Below, piece by piece: positions 34,333-43,354 of a stretch of 64,000 nucleotides of DNA (position 1 is the stretch's first letter; the number at the start of each line of letters is the position of its first letter). The translations under genes and the position numbers were made by a program. The stretch is from Pseudomonas atagonensis (lineage in GTDB: Bacteria > Pseudomonadota > Gammaproteobacteria > Pseudomonadales > Pseudomonadaceae). The stretch lies in contig NZ_VXCA01000017.1 in assembly GCF_011369485.1 (NCBI RefSeq), positions 172,532 to 236,531 of the forward strand, read 5' to 3'. The notes beneath the pieces were generated by a model that searched no databases, was not told the DNA's origin, and saw nothing but the letters and a program-made list of their open reading frames with translations.

Positions 34333-34776
34333 ATGGCAGGCACCGGCTTACTTCCACCGCTGTTCGAACGCCTCGCATCGAGCGAGGGCGACGGCGCGCG
34401 GGAGTTCGATCGGCAGGATCTGCTCGACTCGGTGCACGCCGAGCTCGGGCGCCTGTTCAACACCCGCCGTGGCCCGCGCACGTTGACCACACCACCCAGC
34501 GTGATCGACTACGGCATCGCCGACTGGAGCGCCCTGCAGCAGCAACGCAGCGATGACCGTCGTCGGCTGGCGCGGGACATTCGCGAAGCCATCACCTATT
34601 TCGAGCCACGCCTGCTGCTCGGCGAGGTTCAGGTCAATCCCCTGCCTGAGCACCCGCAGCGCCTGAGCATTCGCCTGCTCGGCGAGTTGCGCAGCGGCTC
34701 GCAGCACTGGCCGGTGGCCTTTGTCATCGAGCCCGGCAACGAAGGGCTGGAGGTGCGCCATGAGCGACTCGATTGA
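34333..34776 (+). CDS. tssE: type VI baseplate protein TssE (gp25-like)
   Basis: This phage gp25-like baseplate wedge protein has 147 residues. The conserved central sequence LGRLFNTRRGPR followed by SVIDYGIADWSAL and REAITYFEPRL matches the family. The first ATG, 15 bases after the hcp stop, is used although the ribosome-binding site is weak. The end overlaps the start of tssF by 17 bases, so the two are translationally linked. Confidence 0.93.
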   Translation: MAGTGLLPPLFERLASSEGDGAREFDRQDLLDSVHAELGRLFNTRRGPRTLTTPPSVIDYGIADWSALQQQRSDDRRRLARDIREAITYFEPRLLLGEVQVNPLPEHPQRLSIRLLGELRSGSQHWPVAFVIEPGNEGLEVRHERLD

Positions 34777-36553
34777 CCCGCAACTGCTCGACTACTACCA
34801 GCGCGAACTGACCTGGCTGCGACATGCCGGCGGACAGTTTGCCGAGCGCTATCCGAAAGTCGCGCGACGTCTCGAGTTGTCTCCCGGCGAATGCCCGGAC
34901 CCGCACGTCGAACGTTTGCTCGAAGGTTTCGCCCTGCTCGCCGCACGCCTGCAACGGCGGCTCGATGATGACTACGCCGAATTCAGCGACGCGCTGCTCG
35001 AACAGCTTTATCCCCTGGCCATGCGCCCGTTGCCGTCGTGCGCGATCGTCCAGTTCGAACCGGACCCGAGCAAAGGCAACCTCGACGGCGGCTATCCCCT
35101 GCCCCGGGACACGCCGTTGTTCGTCACCACCAGCAAGGGCGAAAGCATCCACTTTCGCACCAGCGCCGCCGTGCGTTTGTGGCCAGTAGAAGTCAGCGAA
35201 GCCTTGTTGCTGGGCAGCGATGAAGCCCAGGCGCTGACCGGCGTAGCGCAGTCCCGCTCGGCGTTGCGCCTGAGTCTGCGCTGCCTCGGCGACAGTCAGT
35301 GGTCGGAGCTTGGCATCGAACAACTGCGCATTCACCTGGCCGCGTCACCGGTAGTCAACGCCAGCCTCTACGACCTGCTCGGCGCCCACGCGGTGCAGGT
35401 GTTGGCCGGCTCGCCGGGGAGCATTCCCGCCCGGGTGAAAGGCTTGCCGAAGATCGTCGGGTTCGCCGATGACGAAGTGCTGCTGCCGGACGAAGACGGC
35501 GTGCATCCGGGCATGCGTCTGCTGGCCGAGTACTTCGCATTCCCGGACAAATTCCACTTCTTTGATCTGCCACTGTCCGGCGCTTCGAGTGACAGCCAGA
35601 CGCTGTATCTGTACATCGTTTTTGATCGTGCCCCGACCAGTCGACTGCATTTGCAGGCCAGCGATATCGCGCTGGGCTGCGCGCCGGTGATCAACCTGTT
35701 CCCGCGCACTTCGGAGCCGTTGCGTCCGGACGGCACCCGCAGCGAGTATCGACTGGTCGCCGACAGCCACCGGGAAAACAGCGTCGAGATCCACAGCATC
35801 CGCAGCGTGCGCGCCAGCTCCGCCAGCGGTGTGCAACGGCTGCCGGCGTATTTCGGCAGCCAGCACAGCAGCGGTGACCGGCAACGTTACTGGCATGCGC
35901 GACGGGTCAACGGACAGACGCCGAACCGGCTCGGCAGCGACCTGCTGGTCAGCGTCGTCGACACCCGTTTCGAACCGCAAACCGACCTGCCCGATTACAG
36001 CCTGACCGCCGAACTGCTGTGCACCAATCGGTATCTGGCCCAGAGCCTGCCCGCCGGTACGCCGCTGGGTTTCGAACGGCCGGGCCCGGTGGCGTGGGCG
36101 CGCCTGCGCAATCCACCGAGCCCGCAGAGCTTGCCGCGTCTGGACGGTGATTCGCGCTGGCGGCTGGTCTCGCAACTGACCCTCAATCATCTGTCGCTGG
36201 TCGAAGGGCCACAGGCGCTGGATGCGCTGAAGGAAATCCTGACCCTGCACAACCTGCGCGATGAGGCCAGCGCCCTGCGTCAGATTGAAGGTCTGCTGAG
36301 CCTCGGTTGCGAGCGGGCGATCGGCCATGTCGGCGCCGACGCCTGGCGCGGCTGGCGCAACGGGCTTGAAGTGCAATTGCAGCTCGATCCACAGCATTTC
36401 GTCGGTAGCAGCGCGGTGTTGTTTTCAGCGGTGCTCGCGCAGTTCTTTTCGGTGTACGCCACGGCCAATCGCTTTGTGCGCACGGTGCTCATGCAGGCAG
36501 ACAAGGAGGTCAAGGCATGGCAACCCCAAGCCGGCATGCCCCTGTCGCTCTGA
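34760..36553 (+). CDS. tssF: type VI baseplate protein TssF
   Basis: This is the large baseplate wedge subunit of 597 residues. The N-terminal signature is DPQLLDYYQRELTWLRHAG followed by RYPKVARRLELS, and the family pattern continues through EQLYPLAMRPLPS. The start at 34760 is set by TGGAGG at 34748-34753. It overlaps tssE upstream and tssG downstream (37 bases), as is usual for this cluster. Confidence 0.95.
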   Translation: MSDSIDPQLLDYYQRELTWLRHAGGQFAERYPKVARRLELSPGECPDPHVERLLEGFALLAARLQRRLDDDYAEFSDALLEQLYPLAMRPLPSCAIVQFEPDPSKGNLDGGYPLPRDTPLFVTTSKGESIHFRTSAAVRLWPVEVSEALLLGSDEAQALTGVAQSRSALRLSLRCLGDSQWSELGIEQLRIHLAASPVVNASLYDLLGAHAVQVLAGSPGSIPARVKGLPKIVGFADDEVLLPDEDGVHPGMRLLAEYFAFPDKFHFFDLPLSGASSDSQTLYLYIVFDRAPTSRLHLQASDIALGCAPVINLFPRTSEPLRPDGTRSEYRLVADSHRENSVEIHSIRSVRASSASGVQRLPAYFGSQHSSGDRQRYWHARRVNGQTPNRLGSDLLVSVVDTRFEPQTDLPDYSLTAELLCTNRYLAQSLPAGTPLGFERPGPVAWARLRNPPSPQSLPRLDGDSRWRLVSQLTLNHLSLVEGPQALDALKEILTLHNLRDEASALRQIEGLLSLGCERAIGHVGADAWRGWRNGLEVQLQLDPQHFVGSSAVLFSAVLAQFFSVYATANRFVRTVLMQADKEVKAWQPQAGMPLSL

Positions 36554-37542
36554 CCCTGAGCCAGCGCCTGCGCCGTGATCCGCAGGCGTTCGAATGGTTG
36601 CAGGCGCTGCTGTTGCTGGAGCGCGAACAGCCTCAAGCCGAATCCCTCGGCAGCGGCACCTCGCCACAGGCCGAAGCGCTGAAGTTGCGCGGACCACTGA
36701 CACCGATGTTTGCCGCCAGCCAGATCGAGAGCCTGACTGAAGAGCCGGGCGAAGCGCTGACGGTCGACACACCGGTTTTCGGCCTCGGCGGGCCAGACGG
36801 GCCGCTGCCCTACGCTTATCAGGAATGGCTGCAACAGCGGGCGCGGGCCAAGGATCATGCACCGGCCGAATTCCTCGATCTGTTCCAGCATCGACTGCTC
36901 AGCCTGCTTTACAAGGTGATGCGCAAACACCGCATTGCCCTCGGTTTCACCACGCCCGGCGCCTCGCCGGTGCAGGCGCAACTGCGGGCGCTGACCGGGC
37001 TGCTGCCCAAATCCCTGCAAGAGCGCCAGGCGATTCCCGACTGCGCCGTTCTGGCCTGCACGGCGTTGTACGCCGATGGCCGCCGGTCATTGGCGGGGTT
37101 CGCGGCGATTGTCCGTGAGCAGTTTTCCGTGGCGGTGGAACTGAGTGCTTATGAAGGGGCGTGGCGTGAAATTCCACGCGCCAGCCGCAGCGTCATGAAG
37201 GCTGGCGGACGCAATCTGCAACTGGGTCGCAACGCAGTCGCCGGGACTCGGGTCTGGGATGAACATGCCGGGATTCGCCTGACGTTGGGGCCGCTGCAAT
37301 CGACGCAGGCCGCGCGCTTCTTGCCGGACGGCGAAGCGCATCCGGCACTGGCCAGCCTTGCTGCGCTGTATTTCGGCCCGGATCTGGACGTGAAACTGGT
37401 GCTGCTGGTGCGCGGTGCCGGGCCGCTGCAACTCGGCCGACAAACCCCGGCCCTGTTGAGCTGGAACGGCGGCCTGCAACGGCAGACCAGCCTGGCCGTG
37501 CAACGGATCGAAACCCGCCTGCGTCAGCTGGAGATCACCTGA
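36517..37542 (+). CDS. tssG: type VI baseplate protein TssG
   Basis: This is the second TssF/TssG wedge protein, 341 residues. Family features are PQAFEWLQALLLLER at the N-terminus, FGLGGPDGPLPYAYQEWL, and FLDLFQHRLLSLLYKVMRKHR. The start codon at 36517 lies inside tssF and has AAGGAGG at 36503-36509. The stop is one base before the clpV start. Confidence 0.94.
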   Translation: MATPSRHAPVALTLSQRLRRDPQAFEWLQALLLLEREQPQAESLGSGTSPQAEALKLRGPLTPMFAASQIESLTEEPGEALTVDTPVFGLGGPDGPLPYAYQEWLQQRARAKDHAPAEFLDLFQHRLLSLLYKVMRKHRIALGFTTPGASPVQAQLRALTGLLPKSLQERQAIPDCAVLACTALYADGRRSLAGFAAIVREQFSVAVELSAYEGAWREIPRASRSVMKAGGRNLQLGRNAVAGTRVWDEHAGIRLTLGPLQSTQAARFLPDGEAHPALASLAALYFGPDLDVKLVLLVRGAGPLQLGRQTPALLSWNGGLQRQTSLAVQRIETRLRQLEIT

Positions 37543-37543
37543 A

Positions 37544-40084
37544 ATGGAACTGGCCAGCCTGATCGGACGCCTCAACCCGGACAACCGCCGCGCCCTCGAA
37601 CGCGCCGCGCAGCGGTGTTTGCAGCGCGGGCATCACTTTGTCGAGATTGAGCATTTGTTGCTGGAACTGCTGGATATCGAGGGCGGCGATTTTGCCTTTC
37701 TGTTGCCGCGCTTCGGGCTGGAACGGGATGCGCTGACGGCGGAGATCAACAAGGCGCTGGACCTGTTCAAGGCTGGCAGCACGCGCACACCGGCGTTGTC
37801 TTCGCATACCTTGGGATTGCTGGAAGACGCGGTGGTGCAGGCCAGTGTGCTGGGGATCGACAGCATTCGTTCCGGGCTGCTTTTATTGGCGTTGATCGAC
37901 CGTGACGAACGCCGCAGTCTGCTGCTCAACAGCGCATCGTCATTGCTGCGAATTCCCAAGGAAGCGCTGCGCGCCAATCTGCTGGAGTGGACGGAAAACT
38001 CACGCGAACATGTCGGCCCGCGTTCCGTGTCTTCGGGGAGTCCAACGCCACGGCAAGACTCGGTGCTCGATCAATACACCCAGGATCTGACCGCCGACGC
38101 CCATGCCGGGCGCATCGACCCGATCGTCGGTCGCGATGGCGAAATTCGCCAGTGCATCGACATTCTTCTGAGGCGCCGGCAGAACAACCCGATTCTGGTC
38201 GGTGCGCCGGGCGTGGGCAAAACCGCCGTGGTCGAAGGCCTGGCGCTGCGCATCGCCGCCGGGGACGTGCCGCCGTCGTTGCAGGAAGTCAGTTTGCGGG
38301 TGCTCGACCTTGGTTTGCTCCAGGCTGGGGCCGGGGTCAAAGGCGAATTTGAACAGCGGCTCAAAGGTGTGATTGACGCGGTTCGCAGCGCCGACAAGCC
38401 GATCATCCTGTTCATCGACGAGGCCCACACCTTGATCGGCGCTGGCGGTGCCGAAGGTGGCAGCGACGCGGCCAACTTGCTCAAACCCGCGCTGGCCCGA
38501 GGCGAATTGCGCACGCTGGCCGCGACGACCTGGATGGAATACAAAAAATATTTCGAGAAAGACCCGGCCCTCGCCCGCCGTTTTCAACTGGTGCAGGTAG
38601 AAGAGCCGGACGAAACCACCGCCGTGGAAATGCTCCGTGGCGTCGCCGCCAAACTCGAACAGCATCACGGCGTGCAAGTGTTGGATGCCGCAATCCACGA
38701 AGCGGTGAAGCTCTCGCACCGCTACATTTCCGGCCGCCAGTTGCCGGACAAGGCCATCAGCGTCCTCGACACCGCCTGCGCCCGGGTCGCCCTCGGGCAG
38801 CATGATGTACCGCCACCGCTGGAGAGCCTGCGCCACCGTCAGCAAAGCCTCAAAGAAGAAGTCGAACGCCTGCGCCGGGAACAGGCCACGGGGCTCGATC
38901 ACCGCGAGCGCATCACCCTGCTGGAAAGCGAATCGAAGACCAACGTTCAGGCCATCCGCGAACTGGAAACCCGCTGGAGTGAAGAGCGCGTGGCGGTGCG
39001 CGAACTGCTCGACACTCGCCGCGAATTACTTGACCTCAGTGAACGCGCCGACAGCGACAAACCGGATGAAGCCACCGACAGTCGCATCGATCATCTGGCC
39101 GCCGAACTGCTGCGTCTGGAAGCCGGCCTCGATGCGATCCGCCAGGACGATCCGCTGGTGCCCGAGCAGGTCGACGGCAAAACCGTCGCCGCCGTGATCG
39201 CCGGCTGGACCGGCATCCCCGTCGGCAAAATGCTCGCCGACGAAGCCCACGCCGTGCGCACCCTCGGCACCCGCATGGGCCAGCGGGTCATGGGCCAGAG
39301 CACTGCGCTCAACACCATCGCCCAACGTTTGCAGGCCTATCGCGCGGGGCTCACCGATCCGCAAAAACCGGTCGGCGTGTTCCTGCTGGTCGGTCCCACG
39401 GGCGTGGGCAAAACCGAAACCGCTTATGCGCTGGCGGACGCGCTATACGGCGGCGAACGCAACCTGATCAGCATCAACCTTTCCGAATATCAGGAAGCCC
39501 ACACCGTCAGCCAGCTCAAGGGCGCACCGCCTGGCTACGTCGGTTACGGAAGCGGCGGCGTGCTCACCGAAGCCGTGCGGCGCAAACCTTATTCGGTGGT
39601 GTTGCTGGATGAAATCGAGAAGGCGCATCCGGATGTGCTGGAAGCTTTTTACAACGTGTTCGACAAGGGCTTGATGGAAGACGGGACCGGGCTGGTGGTG
39701 GACTTCAAGAACACCGTAATGCTCGCCACCAGCAATGTCGGGGCCGAATTGCTGCTCGATACACCGACTGCACAACTTGGCTCGGAAGCGTTCAACGAAG
39801 CGCTGCACAAAGTCCTGCTGCAAGCCTTCCGACCGGCGTTTCTGGCGCGCATGACGGTGGTTGCGTATCGACCGCTGGATGAGCAGACGCTTGAAGGGAT
39901 TGTGTTGGCGAAGCTGGAGAAATTGCGTGGCCGTTACAAGGCAGCGACCGGCAAGCAGTTCGAGTTTGATTCGGGAATCGTCAAGGCCGTGCTCGCCAAA
40001 TGCAGCGCGGCAGGCGCGCGGGATGTCGAGAATGTGTTGATGACCCAGGTGACCGGGAAGTTGGCGGAGTGGGTGTTGGAGTAA
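37544..40084 (+). CDS. clpV: type VI sheath-recycling ATPase ClpV (TssH)
   Basis: This AAA+ unfoldase of 846 residues disassembles contracted sheaths. An N-terminal Clp-N domain (about 1-150) is followed by the first AAA domain with Walker A GAPGVGKTAVV and Walker B ILFIDEAHTLIG, a coiled-coil middle domain (about 425-520), and the second AAA domain with Walker A GPTGVGKTET and Walker B VVLLDEIEKAH. The C-terminal D2-small region (from about 755) is present a second time as a detached fragment at 43000-43281. Confidence 0.96.
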   Translation: MELASLIGRLNPDNRRALERAAQRCLQRGHHFVEIEHLLLELLDIEGGDFAFLLPRFGLERDALTAEINKALDLFKAGSTRTPALSSHTLGLLEDAVVQASVLGIDSIRSGLLLLALIDRDERRSLLLNSASSLLRIPKEALRANLLEWTENSREHVGPRSVSSGSPTPRQDSVLDQYTQDLTADAHAGRIDPIVGRDGEIRQCIDILLRRRQNNPILVGAPGVGKTAVVEGLALRIAAGDVPPSLQEVSLRVLDLGLLQAGAGVKGEFEQRLKGVIDAVRSADKPIILFIDEAHTLIGAGGAEGGSDAANLLKPALARGELRTLAATTWMEYKKYFEKDPALARRFQLVQVEEPDETTAVEMLRGVAAKLEQHHGVQVLDAAIHEAVKLSHRYISGRQLPDKAISVLDTACARVALGQHDVPPPLESLRHRQQSLKEEVERLRREQATGLDHRERITLLESESKTNVQAIRELETRWSEERVAVRELLDTRRELLDLSERADSDKPDEATDSRIDHLAAELLRLEAGLDAIRQDDPLVPEQVDGKTVAAVIAGWTGIPVGKMLADEAHAVRTLGTRMGQRVMGQSTALNTIAQRLQAYRAGLTDPQKPVGVFLLVGPTGVGKTETAYALADALYGGERNLISINLSEYQEAHTVSQLKGAPPGYVGYGSGGVLTEAVRRKPYSVVLLDEIEKAHPDVLEAFYNVFDKGLMEDGTGLVVDFKNTVMLATSNVGAELLLDTPTAQLGSEAFNEALHKVLLQAFRPAFLARMTVVAYRPLDEQTLEGIVLAKLEKLRGRYKAATGKQFEFDSGIVKAVLAKCSAAGARDVENVLMTQVTGKLAEWVLE

Positions 40085-40161
40085 CGCCTCGCGTCCGCAG
40101 CAAGCGCACGAAAACCGTGATGAAAGGAAGGCGTTCTTCCAAAACTGACAAGGATAATGTC

Positions 40162-41658
40162 ATGAAAAAAGGCCTGAAATACCCGATGAGTCTGCTGGGC
40201 GCCTGTATCGCAATACCGTTGTCCGCCCAAGCGGACACTCGACATTCGGAAGACGAGCTGGTGGGCAAGGTGTCCTTCCTGACCTCCACCGTCGAAAAGC
40301 TCAATGACGCGAACCTGCAGATCGACCCCTTTCTGACCTCGGCGATTTCCCCGCCACCGGATTACAAGGGGCCGCTGTTCACGCTCAGCCATGATTATCC
40401 GACCCAATTGCCGACAGGCACTTCTTTCCCGTGGAGCAATACCACCGGCAACGGCAAGATCACCCAAGCCAACGCCGGCGCTTACGTTCAGGCGCTGAAA
40501 GATTACGTCTCGCCTGACATGCGCAAGATCGTCTACGACTACGCAAACTGGAACTACAAGGGCAGCGGCTGGTACGACTCGATCTGGCTGGGCATAGAGC
40601 GTGAGCCCCTTCGTGGCGTGTATGTCGGGTCAGGCTTTCCCGCCGGCACGCTGACGGATCAGACCCTGCCCGTGACCACGTATGTGCTGACGCTGTACGA
40701 CACTCGCGCGGCGAAAACCCTCGGCGACATCTGGGGCAAAACCCCTGAGCGTGCAATGAATCCGGTGCTGGAAACGAGCACCACGCAGTTTGCCGAAGGC
40801 AGCGTCATCATAAAGTTCGCGATGGTCAGTGCCTGTGGCAGTGATTGGGCCCCCATGGAAGGCGCCGCCCAATGGGAAATCTACGCACCGGTAAACACCA
40901 GCAATGGCAGCGCACTGAATAAAACACAGTGTGTCGGCAAAGACTTCAAGGGCACCACCACTCAACCGGCGATGACCAAGGTGTCGTTGATGCAGTTCGA
41001 CATCATCGTCAAGGACAGCGTCGCTTCCCCGCAAACCGGTTGGGTGTTTTCGACCCTGGTCTACGACAAGAATGCGCCGGGCAAAGACGCCTGGGACAAA
41101 ATGATTCCGCTGGGCGCCACCTGGGGCGGCAACCCGGACGTCATCAACACCGCGCCCACGGCGCTGACGCCGCCGGTTACGGTCAATCAGAAACTCAGCG
41201 AAAACTGGGTCAATCCCAAATCGCCGGCTTATTCAGTCTCCACCCTGGGATGGGACGGTCGCTTGTCCGGCCCGAATGACGGCGCCGTCGTGACCCCGGC
41301 CTGGACCGGTTCGCACTACTTCCCGGCGGGACTCGCCAGCGCTGGATGCCTGGGCTGCCACAGCAGCGCCCAATATCCGATGACCGCCTTCTTGCTGCCC
41401 ACCTCCAGCTACCCACCGCAAACCATCGATCCGCCACTGTCAGGCAGCGATCCTGACGCCGCACTGGTCATGGCCGAACCCGGCTCGAAACTCTGGATGA
41501 GCTGGTTCCAAAGCCGCGACGGCAAGACCCCGATGGGGCCGAACACCGCACAAGGCGCGAAACCGGTGGCGCTGGATTACGACATGGTGACAGCGTTCAA
41601 GGCGATTCCGATGTGGCAGCAGGCCAAGGCAGCTGAGGCTAAAAATGCTGGGAAGTGA
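40162..41658 (+). CDS. secreted protein with one CXXCH heme motif, T6SS-linked
   Basis: This 498-residue protein directly follows clpV. A signal peptide is visible (KKGLKYPMSLLGACIAIPLS, cleavage near SAQA-DT, residue 24), so it is exported to the periplasm. One c-type heme motif is present at 396-400 (CLGCH). The rest is rich in Trp, Pro and Gly, with many beta-type stretches, and was not recognised. Start 40162 has AAGGA upstream. Its position matches that of the unnamed gene between clpV3 and vgrG3 in P. aeruginosa HSI-III, but homology could not be tested here. It could be a periplasmic cytochrome-like accessory, an oxidoreductase, or a resident protective protein; a function is not assigned. 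Confidence 0.7.
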   Translation: MKKGLKYPMSLLGACIAIPLSAQADTRHSEDELVGKVSFLTSTVEKLNDANLQIDPFLTSAISPPPDYKGPLFTLSHDYPTQLPTGTSFPWSNTTGNGKITQANAGAYVQALKDYVSPDMRKIVYDYANWNYKGSGWYDSIWLGIEREPLRGVYVGSGFPAGTLTDQTLPVTTYVLTLYDTRAAKTLGDIWGKTPERAMNPVLETSTTQFAEGSVIIKFAMVSACGSDWAPMEGAAQWEIYAPVNTSNGSALNKTQCVGKDFKGTTTQPAMTKVSLMQFDIIVKDSVASPQTGWVFSTLVYDKNAPGKDAWDKMIPLGATWGGNPDVINTAPTALTPPVTVNQKLSENWVNPKSPAYSVSTLGWDGRLSGPNDGAVVTPAWTGSHYFPAGLASAGCLGCHSSAQYPMTAFLLPTSSYPPQTIDPPLSGSDPDAALVMAEPGSKLWMSWFQSRDGKTPMGPNTAQGAKPVALDYDMVTAFKAIPMWQQAKAAEAKNAGK

Positions 41659-41789
41659 CTGAATCAAAGGGGATGGATTTGTATTTTGCCGTTTGCTGAA
41701 CAAATAAATCCGTCCCCTTTTTCAGTCCCCTTTTTCACTTTTTCAGTCCCCTTTTTCAGTGCTGAACACTCAGTCAGAGGACATTCAAA
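41659..41789. repeat. GGGGAYRGATTTRT inverted motifs and CCCCTTTTTCAGT tandem repeats
   Basis: AAAGGGGATGGATTTGT (about 41666-41682) faces its imperfect inverse ACAAATAAATCCGTCCCC (about 41700-41717). Then the unit CCCCTTTTTCAGT recurs about three times up to 41762. A third copy of the GGGGACAGATT motif lies at 42983-42999, directly before the clpV fragment. Motifs of this type are common next to IS200-like or REP-associated transposase genes in Pseudomonas; no such gene is in the window. Confidence 0.6.
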
Positions 41790-42938
41790 ATGCCTGATGT
41801 TACCGATGAAGCAGCTCCGACCAACAAAATCATACGCGTCGGCATTGAGCTTGAAGGGTTCGGACGCGTGAATACAAAGTGGGAAAAGCCAGGCGAAGAA
41901 GCAGTCATTGCACAGGACGGGTTCTACAACGTATTCAAAAGAACGCCACTCATACGCTCCGACAGTTTTAACGCGGCCACGGGCCATGGGGTTTATCTGA
42001 CACCTGAAGATGCAAGCGATGGATATGGAAAGTCCAGTCCGGTCGAGCTCGTTTCAAACCCGCATCCGTTCACAACAGTCGACCTGACCAAGCTCCAGAT
42101 CTCCGTCAAGAATGCGGCGAAGCCAACTTCGCCCATGCGCAAATCTCAAAAAACAAAACTGAGTGATCCACGCAAACCCGCAATTGATCTAATTTCTGGA
42201 AAAGAAGCGACTTCCAGATGGGAATATCATCGAGCAACCATTTCCAGAAACCTGCAGACCACAATAGGAGTGTCTGTCGAAAAACTGCTCTCCATCAAGC
42301 CCGAACTTCGCAAACTGGCGGTACAAACGCTGATCCTTAATCCGACTCGCCAAAGCTGGGTGCTAAGCCTTATTGTGGCAACAGTTACGATGCAAAAAAA
42401 TCTTACAGATGTTGCCGGGCCGCTGGCTGCATTGAAGAGCAAAAAAGAAGTGCTGGGGCTCAGGCTCGCTATTTTCATGTACCTGACCAGGATCTTTGCT
42501 GAACCTTGTCTGGGGGGAAAGGTATGGGCAAAGGATTCATTCGGCGCCAACTTCAAGGGCTATTCGTCTTTCATTGGCTGCGGTGCAGCTAATAATAACG
42601 ACATCCTTAAAGCCACTTATGCTCTGGACCCTTTAAAGAAGACACAAATAACAGAAAATTTATTACTGGCAGTCAAAGCCGTTTCGCCCGAATGGCTGGA
42701 TGAAATACTGACGAAAACGCTGGATCTTGACCATATAGGACAACCCGGGCTATCCACCCAGACCGCGGTGCAGGAGTGGTTCGCAATTCCAAACTTTTAC
42801 AACAACGAAAATCTTTATACAGTTATAGAATCCCGGGAAGGCCTTTCCTTGCTTAATCAACAAATGGCTAAATTCTTAAACGAAAAGATCAGCAGCACCA
42901 TCTTTCACCTAGAAATCAAAACTCGACTACACAAATGA
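41790..42938 (+). CDS. unrecognised protein with amidoligase-like N-terminal motifs
   Basis: This is a 382-residue protein with clearly AT-richer codon use than the secretion genes around it. Its N-terminus has IIRVGIELEGFGRV (Glu20 and Glu22) and, some 65 residues on, SSPVELVSNPHPF (Glu86). This spacing recalls the two acidic motifs of COOH-NH2 (amidoligase / glutamate-cysteine-ligase-like) enzymes, GxExE and xVExVSxP. The remainder is helical and was not recognised, and there is no signal peptide. AGAGGA precedes the start. It is bracketed by GGGGACRGATT motifs, and a clpV fragment follows, so transfer as a unit is likely. Candidate effector; function not proven. Confidence 0.6.
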   Translation: MPDVTDEAAPTNKIIRVGIELEGFGRVNTKWEKPGEEAVIAQDGFYNVFKRTPLIRSDSFNAATGHGVYLTPEDASDGYGKSSPVELVSNPHPFTTVDLTKLQISVKNAAKPTSPMRKSQKTKLSDPRKPAIDLISGKEATSRWEYHRATISRNLQTTIGVSVEKLLSIKPELRKLAVQTLILNPTRQSWVLSLIVATVTMQKNLTDVAGPLAALKSKKEVLGLRLAIFMYLTRIFAEPCLGGKVWAKDSFGANFKGYSSFIGCGAANNNDILKATYALDPLKKTQITENLLLAVKAVSPEWLDEILTKTLDLDHIGQPGLSTQTAVQEWFAIPNFYNNENLYTVIESREGLSLLNQQMAKFLNEKISSTIFHLEIKTRLHK

Positions 42939-42999
42939 CGCCACCAATTAAATAGTGAAGAGAATTAAATAATTTAAAAATTAGGGGACAGATTCATTT

Positions 43000-43281
43000 A
43001 TGCAAAAAGCCCTCCTGCAAGCCTTCCGCCCGGCGTTTCTGGGACGCATGACGGTGGTTGCGTATCAGCCGCTGGATGAGCAGACGCTGGAAGGGATTGT
43101 GTTGGCGAAACTGGAGAAATTGCGCGGGCGTTACAAGGCAGCGACCGGCAAACAGTTCGAGTTTGATTCGGGAATTTTCAAAGCGGTGCTCGCCAAATGC
43201 AGCGCGGCGGGGGCTCGGAATGTCGAGAACGTGTTGATGACGCAGGTGACAGGAAAGTTGGCTGAGTGGGTACTGAAGTAG
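43000..43281 (+). pseudogene. duplicated 3' end of clpV (remnant)
   Basis: This 93-codon open frame matches the last 90 residues of the clpV gene product at 84 of 90 positions, ending QVTGKLAEWVLK against QVTGKLAEWVLE, and its DNA is clearly homologous throughout. It lacks both ATPase motifs and has no ribosome-binding site at its ATG, so it is a remnant rather than a functional gene. The similarity starts immediately downstream of a GGGGACAGATT motif. The differences from the resident tail indicate that the two copies come from diverged lineages rather than from a recent local duplication. Confidence 0.9.
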
Positions 43282-43354
43282 AGAAACGCTATTAGCCAGT
43301 CACAGCATTGCAGGCACAGGTTTTTACTGATGACAGAGAGAAGGCGATACGCGC

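Noticed and set aside
40000..40161. Earlier start for the CXXCH protein inside clpV
   Set aside because: The extra 54 residues are the shifted-frame reading of clpV. The start at 40162 has AAGGA and begins directly with a signal peptide.
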